From CAVXJN01 sp963762165 (GTDB lineage Bacteria > Pseudomonadota > Gammaproteobacteria > JASBUN01): DNA of 64,000 nucleotides. Each line of letters begins with the position of its first letter. Position 1 is the stretch's first letter. The position numbers were made by a program, and so were the translations under genes. Below the pieces are notes generated by a model. The model had not been told where the DNA came from, searched no databases, and was given only the letters and a program-made list of their open reading frames with translations. The stretch spans positions 806,001 to 870,000 of the forward strand of contig CAVXJN010000001.1 in assembly GCA_963762165.1 (NCBI GenBank). The letters run 5' to 3'. Of this stretch, positions 28,636 through 38,482 are shown piece after piece.

Positions 28636-29697
28636 CTAAAGCGGCTGCGCATGGCCGCGCTCGATCTTCTCTTCCGCCAGCGCTTCCTCTTCCTGATCCG
28701 CGTCAGGAGCTTGTTGTTCGCTCTCAGCGGGTGGTTCGTGGTGCAATACCACGTGAATCGGGAAATGATCGGAACCGAATTTTCCCAAACGCCGCATCGA
28801 CACCAGGGTGAAATCATCGGAGTGAAACAGGTGATCCAGCGGCCAACGAACAAACCAATATTTGGCGTGAAACGTGCTCATCCGGCCACGCCCAATACGC
28901 GGGTCCAACAAGCCACTGATCTTCTGAAACATATTGGTGGTGTCCGACCACGCGACGTCGTTCAAATCACCGGCAACGATCACAGAGCGGTTGCCCTGGC
29001 GCAGGTCCCGCCCCACTACCAACAGTTCCGCATCGCGTTCTTTGGAGGTGTCGTTCTCGGTGGGACTCGGCGGCGTCGGGTGCAGGCAATGCAATTCGAC
29101 CACATGGCCGTTGTTCATCACGACTTGCGCGTGCATAGACGGAATATCGTCCTGCACCAGAAACCGAATTTCTGGATTTTTGAGCGGCAACCGCGAGTAC
29201 AAATGCATGCCATAAAGGTTATCCAGTGGACATTTGACGGTGAAGCGGTATTCGCTTTCGAGAGGCGTCAACTGCTCCTGCCACCACTGATCGGTTTCCA
29301 CCGCCAGTATGACGTCCGGATCCGCCTTGCGAATCTCGGCCAGGAGTTTGTTCGCGCCCCGGTTGGGGGTAAGAACATTGGCCACCACAACGCCGATGGT
29401 GTCGCGTTGGGAAACGTTACGCGCGGAGTGCACCTGCTTTTTGAACACCGGGGTATAAGGGAGAATCCGCCACAGCTGCCAACCGGTCGCCACACTCGTA
29501 AGCGCCAGGACGAACGCGTCCACAAGTTCCGCCTCGAACACCAGCGGATACAATGCCAGCGAAACGATTCCAAGGCTGGCGATTTGCAGGCGCGGAAAAT
29601 CAAATGCTCGCACCCACCAGTCGCTTTTGCGAATAAACGGCACCAGGGTGGCGAACACACTGAAGCCAGCGACTGCGATGATGATTCCTTTCAGCAT
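28636..29697 (-). CDS. Membrane-anchored endonuclease/exonuclease/phosphatase family protein
   Basis: This 353-residue protein has three N-terminal hydrophobic helices (about residues 3-20, 39-60 and 62-80), then an EEP hydrolase domain. EEP signs are VVVANVLTPNRGANKLLAEI, ADPDVILAVETDQWW, the metal/catalytic GDLNDVAWSDTT, and the closing GSDHFPI. Such enzymes cut phosphodiester bonds in nucleic acids, phospholipids or inositol phosphates, and the substrate here is not evident. The C-terminal tail is very rich in Glu and Gln. The gene stands alone between two long gaps. Confidence 0.85.
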   Translation of the reverse strand: MLKGIIIAVAGFSVFATLVPFIRKSDWWVRAFDFPRLQIASLGIVSLALYPLVFEAELVDAFVLALTSVATGWQLWRILPYTPVFKKQVHSARNVSQRDTIGVVVANVLTPNRGANKLLAEIRKADPDVILAVETDQWWQEQLTPLESEYRFTVKCPLDNLYGMHLYSRLPLKNPEIRFLVQDDIPSMHAQVVMNNGHVVELHCLHPTPPSPTENDTSKERDAELLVVGRDLRQGNRSVIVAGDLNDVAWSDTTNMFQKISGLLDPRIGRGRMSTFHAKYWFVRWPLDHLFHSDDFTLVSMRRLGKFGSDHFPIHVVLHHEPPAESEQQAPDADQEEEALAEEKIERGHAQPL

Positions 29698-30103
29698 TGC
29701 TATATCCGAGTTGTTTGCAGTGGGACGATCCGTTGCCGAACTGGTTCAACGCGCAGCCCCTCCCGAACCTTGAGCGCCGCGGACAATGCGCATGGGACAC
29801 GTGGGGCTGCTTTCAGTCGGTCGGGGATGGCGTCCTGGTGGATTCCCAGCCGTGCTTGATGAATCCGAGTGCAGACGCGTCACTGCCGAAAGCAATGGTT
29901 GGCGGTCGCGCTTGCGGGGCCGTTCCACAATTCCCCGACGCGTCTAATGGTGCGGTGGTCGTGCGATCGTCACTGGGTTTCGAATTGAAACCATACAGCT
30001 GCTTGCGCCATCCGCTGTCTTCGCACCGTCGGCCATGGGCGAAGCCTAGTTGGCACCAGGGCAGTTTAAAGCGCTGAGCCGGAATCGTTCGCGCAACGGC
30101 CGA
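29698..30103. other. Intergenic region, nothing recognised
   Basis: About 400 bases between the endonuclease-family start and the end of gloA, both on the minus strand. The short open frames show no family pattern and no consistent ribosome site. I see no repeat or hairpin worth naming. Confidence 0.5.
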
Positions 30104-30490
30104 TCAGCCGCGGGCACCGAGCAATTCGATGGGATATCCGTCCGGATCTTCGACGAAGGCGATAATGGTCGTACCGGCATTCATCGGGCCCGGTTCGCGG
30201 AGGATTTTGCCGCCTTTTTCGCGGATACGCTCGGCGGCTTGGTAAACATCATCCACTTCCAGCGCGACATGGCCGTAACCGTTGCCGAGATCATATGCGT
30301 CGGTATCCCAATTGTGTGTGAGCTCCAGCACGGCTTCGTCTTTTTCCTCGCCGTAGCCGACGAACGCCAGGGTGAACTTGCCTTCCGGATAGTCTTTTTG
30401 ACGCAGCAAACGCATGCCCAGAACGTTGGTGTAGAAGTCGATGGAACGCTGCAAATCTCCGACGCGCAGCATGGTATGTAAAATGCGCAT
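30104..30490 (-). CDS. gloA: Lactoylglutathione lyase (glyoxalase I)
   Basis: Glyoxalase I isomerises the methylglyoxal-glutathione adduct to S-lactoylglutathione. The 128-residue protein keeps the E. coli metal ligands at identical positions: His5, Glu56, His74 and Glu122. Its length and lack of the long eukaryotic insert fit the nickel-activated bacterial class. The ATG at 30490 has a GGAGGA ribosome site; the longer upstream frame overlaps argG and is not coding. It follows argG by 44 bases on the same strand. Confidence 0.96.
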   Translation of the reverse strand: MRILHTMLRVGDLQRSIDFYTNVLGMRLLRQKDYPEGKFTLAFVGYGEEKDEAVLELTHNWDTDAYDLGNGYGHVALEVDDVYQAAERIREKGGKILREPGPMNAGTTIIAFVEDPDGYPIELLGARG

Positions 30491-30534
30491 GGTCGTGGTC
30501 CTCCGATTTTGCGGAAAAGAACGTCTTCGGCCGA

Positions 30535-31755
<1,221 letters not shown>

Positions 31756-31934
31756 GGTGCGCTCCGCAAGCCTGAGTCGCCGCCGCATCGATCGGCGGTC
31801 GGCGCAGTTTGAATTCGGCATCGATTGCCGGAAAGGCGGGAATTATAGCGAACTCGTGGCGCTGACGGCCACGATGCTTTGCGATTGCTTGCGAACGAAA
31901 CCACCCCGGCTACGGATTCGACCGGGTACCGGGC

Positions 31935-32801
31935 TCAGCGATACAGGCGCACTTCCACCCGGCGGTTCTCGCGTCCCACCGGCTCCCCATCCGCGCCGCG
32001 CAGCGGTCGCTCCTCACCATAGAAGCGCACTTTCATGCGTTTCTTGCCGACCCCTTTGGCCGCGAGGTAATCGCGAACCGCGAGCGCACGCTGCTGCGAC
32101 AGCAGGTAATTTTCCCGTCGATGTCCTGCCGTGTCGGTATAGCCTTCGATCATGGCGCTGGCAACGCCGCGGTCGAGATTCATCCAACTCGCGATCTGGT
32201 CCAACCGTCCCTGGGCTTGCTCATCCAGCGCCACGCTCCCCGGGCCGAACAGCAGGCGCGAGCTGCGCAATTCTTCAAAGGTATGAGGGATCAGTTGTGC
32301 CGCACAGTGATGAAAATCATCCAGGGAATCGAGGAAGTTCACCGCGGAAATCGACACGGTGACCGTATCCGTCGCAACGTTGGCCGCGTCGTAGGAAATG
32401 GTCGGCTCCATTCCCGCTTCCAGGGATGCCAGCAGCACTATGGCCCGCGAGCCTTGCAGCGTGAACGGCGCGCTTCGGTCGGCGAAGGGCACGGACCCCA
32501 GATCCCGGGCCGCAACGTCGTGTTTCCAGGGCGGCGGCAGCACGCGGATGGTGGCGTTTCCGGATGAACCAGGGGGTTGATTGAGGTCGAAATGAAAATC
32601 CAGGCCGCCGCCGGCCCGGCGCGTGAATACCGCTTTGCCATAGTCGGGAATCTCGTGCACCAGGCGGCACGCCAGCGCATTACCGGCAGTACGCCAAACC
32701 GAGTCGGTGATCGGCGATTCGAAATGGCGTTGCAAGTTGCCGGCGATCGCGGGCGCAAACAGCGCCAAAGTGATGGCGAGGGCGTGCAATGTGGGACCCA
32801 T
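31935..32801 (-). CDS. MotY-like outer-membrane protein with OmpA C-terminal domain
   Basis: This 288-residue exported protein has a signal peptide (cleavage near APAIAG). Its N-terminal domain matches MotY (SVWRTAGNALACRLVHEIPDYGKAVFTRRAG). The C-terminal OmpA-like peptidoglycan-binding domain shows IEGYTDTAGHRRENYLLSQQRA, then VRFYGEERP. MotY forms the T-ring that supports sodium-type flagellar stators. No flagellar genes are nearby, so it may serve elsewhere on the genome or have another envelope role. The start at 32801 is chosen for its signal peptide. Confidence 0.8.
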   Translation of the reverse strand: MGPTLHALAITLALFAPAIAGNLQRHFESPITDSVWRTAGNALACRLVHEIPDYGKAVFTRRAGGGLDFHFDLNQPPGSSGNATIRVLPPPWKHDVAARDLGSVPFADRSAPFTLQGSRAIVLLASLEAGMEPTISYDAANVATDTVTVSISAVNFLDSLDDFHHCAAQLIPHTFEELRSSRLLFGPGSVALDEQAQGRLDQIASWMNLDRGVASAMIEGYTDTAGHRRENYLLSQQRALAVRDYLAAKGVGKKRMKVRFYGEERPLRGADGEPVGRENRRVEVRLYR

Positions 32802-33011
32802 GGTGAAAAATGCCAGCGTGACAGACTCTTTCGCTATAGCGGAATCCGGCCGCCGATCTTTAACCCGGCGCACCCGCAGAATCGCCAATCGAATCGCTAA
32901 CCGGTTGACTTCAAGTTATTTTGCGCCCCGAGCGGAAGTGCGAGGGGCTTGCGGGGCGGGACTGCGTCCGGACCCGGGCCGGCCGACCATGGCGCGGCGC
33001 CGGATCACAGA

Positions 33012-36000
33012 TCAGGCTTTCGCCTTGGGCTTGGGCTTGGCGGAGCGCCGCAGACGCGACAACAGCCGTCGTGCCAATTCGCCGAACAGCTCGGTCTGGG
33101 TCGGGTGGGGATGAATGGCATGGGCCACCTGATCCAGGGTCATGTCCCCGGACACCATCATCACCGCTTCGCCGATCAAGGTGTCGGCATGGTCGGCCAG
33201 CAGGTGCACGCCGACAATCCGGCGACTGGCCTTGTCGGCGACGATCTTGATCATGCCGTGCTGTTCATCGGTGATCATGGCTTTGGCGTCGATATTCATC
33301 GGCACTTTCACTTCCACCGCATCGATGCCGGCCTGCTTGGCCTGTTCCACCGACAAACCGACGAAAGCGGCTTCCGGGCGCGTGAAGATGACCCCGGAAT
33401 CTTTGGCCTGGTCGTACTTCAAGTCTTCGCCGAGGATGGTGGCGGCCGCCACGCGGCCCTGCTGGCCTGCGGTATGAGCGAGCATCAATCCGCCGATGAC
33501 GTCACCGACTGCAAAAATGTGCGGCACGCTGCTACGGCAGCGGGCGTCGACCTTGATGACGCCGTTGTCCACTTTGACGTTGGCATGTTCCAGATGCAGC
33601 GGTCCGAGTACCGGCCGCTTGCCGGTGGCCATGAGCAGATAATCGCAGGTGAAGTTGCGGGCTTTGCCCTGGCTGTCTTCCCAGGCGACTTTGACCGCGC
33701 CTGGCTTGCCGGAAATTTTCTTCACCTTTACCGAAGTGTGAATGCTCAGGTTCGGATCTTCATTGAGCACCGCCGTGACTTGCTTGGCGATTTCCGCCTC
33801 CACTTCGAACAGGATGCGGTCACGGCCTTCCAGCAATGTGACCTTGGTGCCGAAGTCCTGGAAGATCTGCGCCATTTCCATGCCGATGGCGCCACCGCCG
33901 ATGACACCCAGGCGCTTGGGCGGCTGTTGCAACTGCCAAACGGTGTCGGAAGTCAGCACCGCGCCGCTGGCCAGACCCTCCTTGGCGCCGTCGATCGGCG
34001 GCACGAAGGGCGGCGCGCCAGTGGCGATCACGGCGCAACCGAAACTGATGTGTTCGCCTTTGGAACTGTCGCCTTCGGGCTGGCGGCGATGGGGGTCGTC
34101 GTTGTTGGCGGATGTGTCGACAAACACCCGGTGTTCGGTTTCAAACCAGGCGAAACCTTGAATGACCTTGATCTTGACGCCCTTGTCGGTCTTGAGCGCC
34201 ATATCGCCGCGGGTTTCGAGCACGCTGCGCCGGGTCTTCTCCAACAGTTCCCAATTGAGCTTGGCCTTGGTCGTGCCCTCGACGCCCAGGTGTGCATCGT
34301 GGGCGCGGTCGCGAATCCGGTCCGCCGCCGCGCGCCAGGCCTTGGAGGGAATGCAGCCGCGCCACAGGCATTCGCCGCCCGGAAACGGGGCGTCGTTGAC
34401 CATCGCCACTTTGAGGCCGTGGCCGGCCAGGTCGCGGGCACAGTCTTCGCCGCCGGGGCCACCGCCGATCACCAGCACGTCGTAGTCCCAGTCGCCTTCC
34501 GGGATCGCCGGACCGGTGGGTCCGATCCATTCGTCAGGCTGTTCGATCAGGCCTTTCAGCGTATTGAGGAACAGCGCCGCCTCGGCGCCGTTGACCACCC
34601 GATGATCGGCGGTAATGGTGAGCGGCATGCCTTCGGCACCGGCCGCGGCGATGGCGAGGATAGCGGCTGTGCCGGGTGTGGGAATGGCGTCGAAATAGGA
34701 CACGCCCAGCATGCCCATGTTCGAGATCATGAAGGTCGGATTGGCGTATTCCTCCGGCGAAAGGCGCCGCTTGCGGGCCCGCTCCAGCAGACCTTTCCAG
34801 GCCTGATTGAGATCGTTGAGGTCGGCGGAATCGCAGCCGCGCAGCACCGGCACCACCAGACCACCGCCCTCGGCCGAGACCGCCATGCCGATATCGACGT
34901 TGCTGCGTTCCACCAGTTTGTCCACCGGCTGGTACGCCCAATTGATGCTCGGGTGCTTGGCGATGGCCTCCGCGCAGGCCTTGGCGATAGCCACCGTCAC
35001 CGACACCCCTTTGGCCTTGGCCGCCTTGATCAGCGCGCTGGGCTTGGCATGCACTGTGGCGTGAAAGGTCGGCATGGTCAGCGACGCAGTCATGGAATGG
35101 CTGACCGCCTTTTCCATCGCCGTCATCGGCCGACCTTTGCCGGGCACCTGAATCTCCGGCATCACATGCGCCGGCACCTGCTCTGCAATCTCGGTCGGCC
35201 GCTCCACCGGACGGGTGCGGCGCACATCCTCGGCGGTGATTTCGCCGCTGGGTCCGCTGCCTTTGACGTTGTTCAGATTGACGCGCAACTGCGCCGCCAA
35301 TTGCCGTGCGTACGGCGTGGCGTATTTGTTGTCCGGACGCGGCGCCGGCGCCACGCTGCGATCGGTGGCCACGGGCGCAGAAGCGGCCGCGGCAGCCGGC
35401 TTCGCCGCGGTCGGCAGCGCTTCGGCTTTGGTCTCACCGCCCCCCGAAAGACTGAACGACTCGCGCACCACCTGTTCCGGTTTTTCCACCAGGTAGGCCA
35501 TGGTGCCGCCCACCGCGACCACGCTTTCCACTTCAGCGCGCGGGCCGGACAGATAACCCTCGCGGAACACCTCCACATCCATGATTGCCTTGTCGGTCTC
35601 CACCGTGGCGACGATGGTGCCGCGCTCGATCTTGTCGCCCAACTCCTTTTCCCACGACACCACCACGCCTTCGGTCATGGTGTCGCTCAGTTGCGGCATT
35701 TTGATACTATGGATCACACCTTCGGGCTCACCGCCAGCGGGCGATTCCGGCGCGGCTTTGGTCTCCGCTTCTGCTGCGTGCTCGGGCGGAGCCGCGTCTT
35801 CCTTTTGAATCTCGCTTTCGTCCGCCACCAGATAGGCGATGGCTTCGCCAACCGCTACGGTCGCGCCCGCTTCCGCTAGCGGACCTGAAAGATAGCCTTC
35901 GCGGAACACTTCCACGTCCATGATCGCCTTGTCGGTTTCCACCGTGGCGACGATGGTGCCGCGCTCGATCTTGTCGCCGAGCTTCTTTTCCCAGCTGACG

Positions 36001-36062
36001 ATGACACCTTCGGTCATGGTGTCGGAAAGCTGCGGCATCTTGATGGCGTAGGGTTCAGACAT
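33012..36062 (-). CDS. Fused E2-E3: dihydrolipoyl acyltransferase plus dihydrolipoyl dehydrogenase
   Basis: This single 1016-residue frame joins two enzymes of a 2-oxoacid dehydrogenase complex. In order: lipoyl domain 1 (residues 5-79, lipoyl Lys45 in ETDKA), lipoyl domain 2 (118-192, Lys158), an E3-binding domain (246-283, YATPYARQLAAQLRVNL), and an E2 catalytic domain (about 305-512). The E2 site DHRVVNG (486-492) has Asn where many E2s have Asp. From residue 527 comes a full E3 flavoprotein: FAD motif VLVIGGGPGG, redox pair Cys565/Cys570 (GGECLWRGC), NAD motif GVIGGGAIGMEMA, and the dimer-site ending HPHPTQTELFGE. No stop or frameshift separates the parts. With E1 alpha and beta upstream, a pyruvate dehydrogenase is most likely. 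Confidence 0.94.
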   Translation of the reverse strand: MSEPYAIKMPQLSDTMTEGVIVSWEKKLGDKIERGTIVATVETDKAIMDVEVFREGYLSGPLAEAGATVAVGEAIAYLVADESEIQKEDAAPPEHAAEAETKAAPESPAGGEPEGVIHSIKMPQLSDTMTEGVVVSWEKELGDKIERGTIVATVETDKAIMDVEVFREGYLSGPRAEVESVVAVGGTMAYLVEKPEQVVRESFSLSGGGETKAEALPTAAKPAAAAASAPVATDRSVAPAPRPDNKYATPYARQLAAQLRVNLNNVKGSGPSGEITAEDVRRTRPVERPTEIAEQVPAHVMPEIQVPGKGRPMTAMEKAVSHSMTASLTMPTFHATVHAKPSALIKAAKAKGVSVTVAIAKACAEAIAKHPSINWAYQPVDKLVERSNVDIGMAVSAEGGGLVVPVLRGCDSADLNDLNQAWKGLLERARKRRLSPEEYANPTFMISNMGMLGVSYFDAIPTPGTAAILAIAAAGAEGMPLTITADHRVVNGAEAALFLNTLKGLIEQPDEWIGPTGPAIPEGDWDYDVLVIGGGPGGEDCARDLAGHGLKVAMVNDAPFPGGECLWRGCIPSKAWRAAADRIRDRAHDAHLGVEGTTKAKLNWELLEKTRRSVLETRGDMALKTDKGVKIKVIQGFAWFETEHRVFVDTSANNDDPHRRQPEGDSSKGEHISFGCAVIATGAPPFVPPIDGAKEGLASGAVLTSDTVWQLQQPPKRLGVIGGGAIGMEMAQIFQDFGTKVTLLEGRDRILFEVEAEIAKQVTAVLNEDPNLSIHTSVKVKKISGKPGAVKVAWEDSQGKARNFTCDYLLMATGKRPVLGPLHLEHANVKVDNGVIKVDARCRSSVPHIFAVGDVIGGLMLAHTAGQQGRVAAATILGEDLKYDQAKDSGVIFTRPEAAFVGLSVEQAKQAGIDAVEVKVPMNIDAKAMITDEQHGMIKIVADKASRRIVGVHLLADHADTLIGEAVMMVSGDMTLDQVAHAIHPHPTQTELFGELARRLLSRLRRSAKPKPKAKA
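35541..36044 (-). repeat. Tandem lipoyl-domain repeat within the E2-E3 gene
   Basis: Two 165-base segments (35880-36044 and 35541-35705) encode 55 residues each, identical at 53 positions; only Ile/Val and Lys/Glu changes are seen. The DNA is also strongly conserved. A linker rich in Ala, Glu and Pro lies between them. This looks like a recent internal duplication or ongoing gene conversion. Confidence 0.9.
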
Positions 36063-36215
36063 GTTCCAATCCTGATTGTGAGCTTGCGCGGAGGCGCTAT
36101 CCGTTCAACGCTGCGACCGGCCTTCGAACTTGAGCCAAGCTACGGCGCCGAGCCAGGCGCCGGTGAGTCAAGCGTGCCGTGTTGATGCCCATTAGGGCGC
36201 GGACCCATCGATCCC

Positions 36216-37196
36216 TCAACGTCCAAACATCTGCGCGACTGCTCGCACGACGTCGTTGGCGTTTGGAATCGCCGCCTTTTCCAACGTATGGTTGTAGGGA
36301 ATCGGCACGTTCTTGGCCGATACACGTACCGGTGCGGCGTCCAGCTCGAAGAAACACTCTTCGTTGAGGATGGCCATGATCTCGGCGCCTACACCCACTG
36401 GCGCTTCGGCTTCTTCGACGACCACCGCGCGATGGGTCTTGCGCACGGATTCCGCGATCCCTGCGCGATCCAACGGCGACAGCGCGTACAAGTCGACCAC
36501 CTCGGCGTCGATATCGTACTGGCTGGCGAGGATCTCCGCCGCCTGCAGGCACCAATGCACGGAGATGTTGTACCCGAACAGCGTCACGTCTCGACCTTTG
36601 CGCGCGACTTCCGAACCTTCCAGCGGATGGAAATATTCTTCGTCCGGTACTTCGCCCTTCATGTTGTACATCAGTTCGTGTTCGTTGATGTACACCGGGT
36701 CGTTGCAACGCACGGCGGACTTGAGCAATCCGTAGGCCTGGCGGGGGTTGGATGGCGTCACCACGCGCAACCCGGCAATGCCCATGAACACCTTCTCCAT
36801 ACGTGCCGAATGCTGCGCACCAAGCTGATGGGCGGTACCGCCCGGCGAGCGGATAACGACCGGCGCGGTGAGTTGGCCGCCGGACATGTAACGCACCTTG
36901 GCCGCCGTGTTGGCAATCTGATCCAGTGCCAGCCAAGCGAAGTTGACCGACATGATCTCAATGATCGGCCGCACGCCTACGAACGAGGCCCCGATCCCCA
37001 GGCCCGTATAGCCGTTCTCGGAAATCGGCGTATCGATGACGCGTTCGGGGCCGTATTTGTCATACAGGCCCTGTGTGGCCTTGTAGGTACCGCCCACCAC
37101 ACCGATATCCTCGCCCATGCAGATCACCAGCGGATCGTGGGCGAGCTCTTCGTCGTGCGCCCGGCGCACCGCTTCCCAAAACATGATTTCGGACAT
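36216..37196 (-). CDS. pdhB: 2-oxoacid (pyruvate) dehydrogenase E1 component, beta subunit
   Basis: This is the beta subunit of the thiamine-diphosphate E1 enzyme, 326 residues. Typical features are MGEDIGVVGGTYKATQGL, DTPISENGYTGLGIGASFVG near residue 60, RSPGGTAHQLGAQHSA and the C-terminal domain VVDLYALSPLDRAGIAESV, RAVVVEEA. Its start overlaps the stop of the alpha gene (TAATG), so translation is coupled. It lies 153 bases upstream of the E2-E3 gene. Pyruvate is the most likely substrate; acetoin or branched-chain oxoacids remain possible. Confidence 0.93.
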   Translation of the reverse strand: MSEIMFWEAVRRAHDEELAHDPLVICMGEDIGVVGGTYKATQGLYDKYGPERVIDTPISENGYTGLGIGASFVGVRPIIEIMSVNFAWLALDQIANTAAKVRYMSGGQLTAPVVIRSPGGTAHQLGAQHSARMEKVFMGIAGLRVVTPSNPRQAYGLLKSAVRCNDPVYINEHELMYNMKGEVPDEEYFHPLEGSEVARKGRDVTLFGYNISVHWCLQAAEILASQYDIDAEVVDLYALSPLDRAGIAESVRKTHRAVVVEEAEAPVGVGAEIMAILNEECFFELDAAPVRVSAKNVPIPYNHTLEKAAIPNANDVVRAVAQMFGR

Positions 37197-38212
37197 TAGC
37201 GCGCCCTCCCGTGCACCCAGGGATCGTTCTCGGCGAGAACGTACTTGTCGAGCAGTTCGAGAGACGGCTCCGGTGACTCCTCAGCGAATTTGACGATGCC
37301 ATGTTCAATTTCGTCGAGGATCTCGGCGTCCATGGCTTTGAAATCGTCGTCGCTGAATTCCTTGGCCTCGATCAGCCGATCGCGCAGCATGATGATCGGA
37401 TCACGCTTGGACCACATGCGTTCTTCTTCCTTGGCGCGGTATGCGTTGGAATCGGACATGGAATGGCCGCGATAGCGGTAAGTCATCAATTCGAGAAAAT
37501 ACGGCCCGTTGCCGCCACGCACATGATCGACGGCTTCGCGCGCTGCGGCGTAGACCAATTCAATGTCCTGACCGTCGACCTGCTTGGAGGGAATGTGGTA
37601 GCCCGCCACCCGCTTGTATTGATCGATGACCGCCGTCGAGCGGTCGATCCGGGTACCGATTCCATACAGGTTGTTTTCGCACACGTACAGCACCGGCAGG
37701 TTCCACAGCGCCGCCATGTTCAAGGATTCGTGGAACGTACCCTGGTTGTTCGCCGCATCACCGAGAAAGCAGATGCAGATGTCGTCGGTCTTCTTCATCT
37801 GCAGCCCCTTGGCAATACCGGCAGCCAGCGGAAACGGTCCGCCAACCAGCGCATAACCGCCCATGAACCGCTGTTCGACACCGAAAATGTGCATGGAACC
37901 GCCCAGGCCTTTGCTGCACCCGGCTTCCTTTGCAAACAGTTCGGCCATCACCGCCTTGGGGTCCACGCCGCTTTTGATCGCGTGAACGTGATCCCGGTAG
38001 CTCGTGATCACATAGTCCTTGCCGGGACGGGCAGCCTCGATCACGCCATGGGCGCAAGCCTCTTCACCTGGATACAGATGCAGAAAGCCGCCGATCTTGC
38101 GCTCGACATAGGCTTCATAACAGCGTTCCTCGAAACGCCGCGCGAACAGCATTTCGCGCAGCAGGCGTTTCTTTGCCTCTACGCTGAGCTCAGCTCTATT
38201 CTCGGAGGTCAT
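37196..38212 (-). CDS. pdhA: 2-oxoacid (pyruvate) dehydrogenase E1 component, alpha subunit
   Basis: This is the alpha subunit of a heterotetrameric E1, 338 residues. The thiamine-diphosphate motif runs from GDAANNQGTFHESLNMA to CENNLYGIGT. FLHLYPGEEACAHGV, SYRDHVHAI, GLGGSMHIF and the phosphorylation-loop region YRYRGHSMSD are also typical. It is the first gene of the E1a-E1b-E2E3 operon. About 270 bases separate it from the divergent pyrC and must hold both promoters. Confidence 0.94.
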   Translation of the reverse strand: MTSENRAELSVEAKKRLLREMLFARRFEERCYEAYVERKIGGFLHLYPGEEACAHGVIEAARPGKDYVITSYRDHVHAIKSGVDPKAVMAELFAKEAGCSKGLGGSMHIFGVEQRFMGGYALVGGPFPLAAGIAKGLQMKKTDDICICFLGDAANNQGTFHESLNMAALWNLPVLYVCENNLYGIGTRIDRSTAVIDQYKRVAGYHIPSKQVDGQDIELVYAAAREAVDHVRGGNGPYFLELMTYRYRGHSMSDSNAYRAKEEERMWSKRDPIIMLRDRLIEAKEFSDDDFKAMDAEILDEIEHGIVKFAEESPEPSLELLDKYVLAENDPWVHGRAR

Positions 38213-38482
38213 AGAGGATCCTTGCGTTTGAAGGTTGGGGTATAGCCGCTTGGACAGCCCGGACCCTCGGGACTGCCCGCAAAGATAAACGCGGTATGAT
38301 CTTTGTTTTGGGCTTTGAGGTCAAGAAAAGGGCGCGCGAATGGGAAGTAATCCACAGTCTTTATCGCACGCAATCAGGCGCTTGCTTGTGGACACGGCAA
38401 ACGCGAAGCCGCGCGATACTGACGCGCGCATGGAGAAAAGACATATACTGGCGGCAGGCAAAACACCACGCTGCACGACTCC

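Noticed and set aside
32949..35879. 976-codon open frame on the plus strand opposite the E2-E3 gene
   Set aside because: It mirrors the codon structure of a highly conserved high-GC gene on the other strand, is very rich in His, Arg and Gly, and has no recognisable domain.
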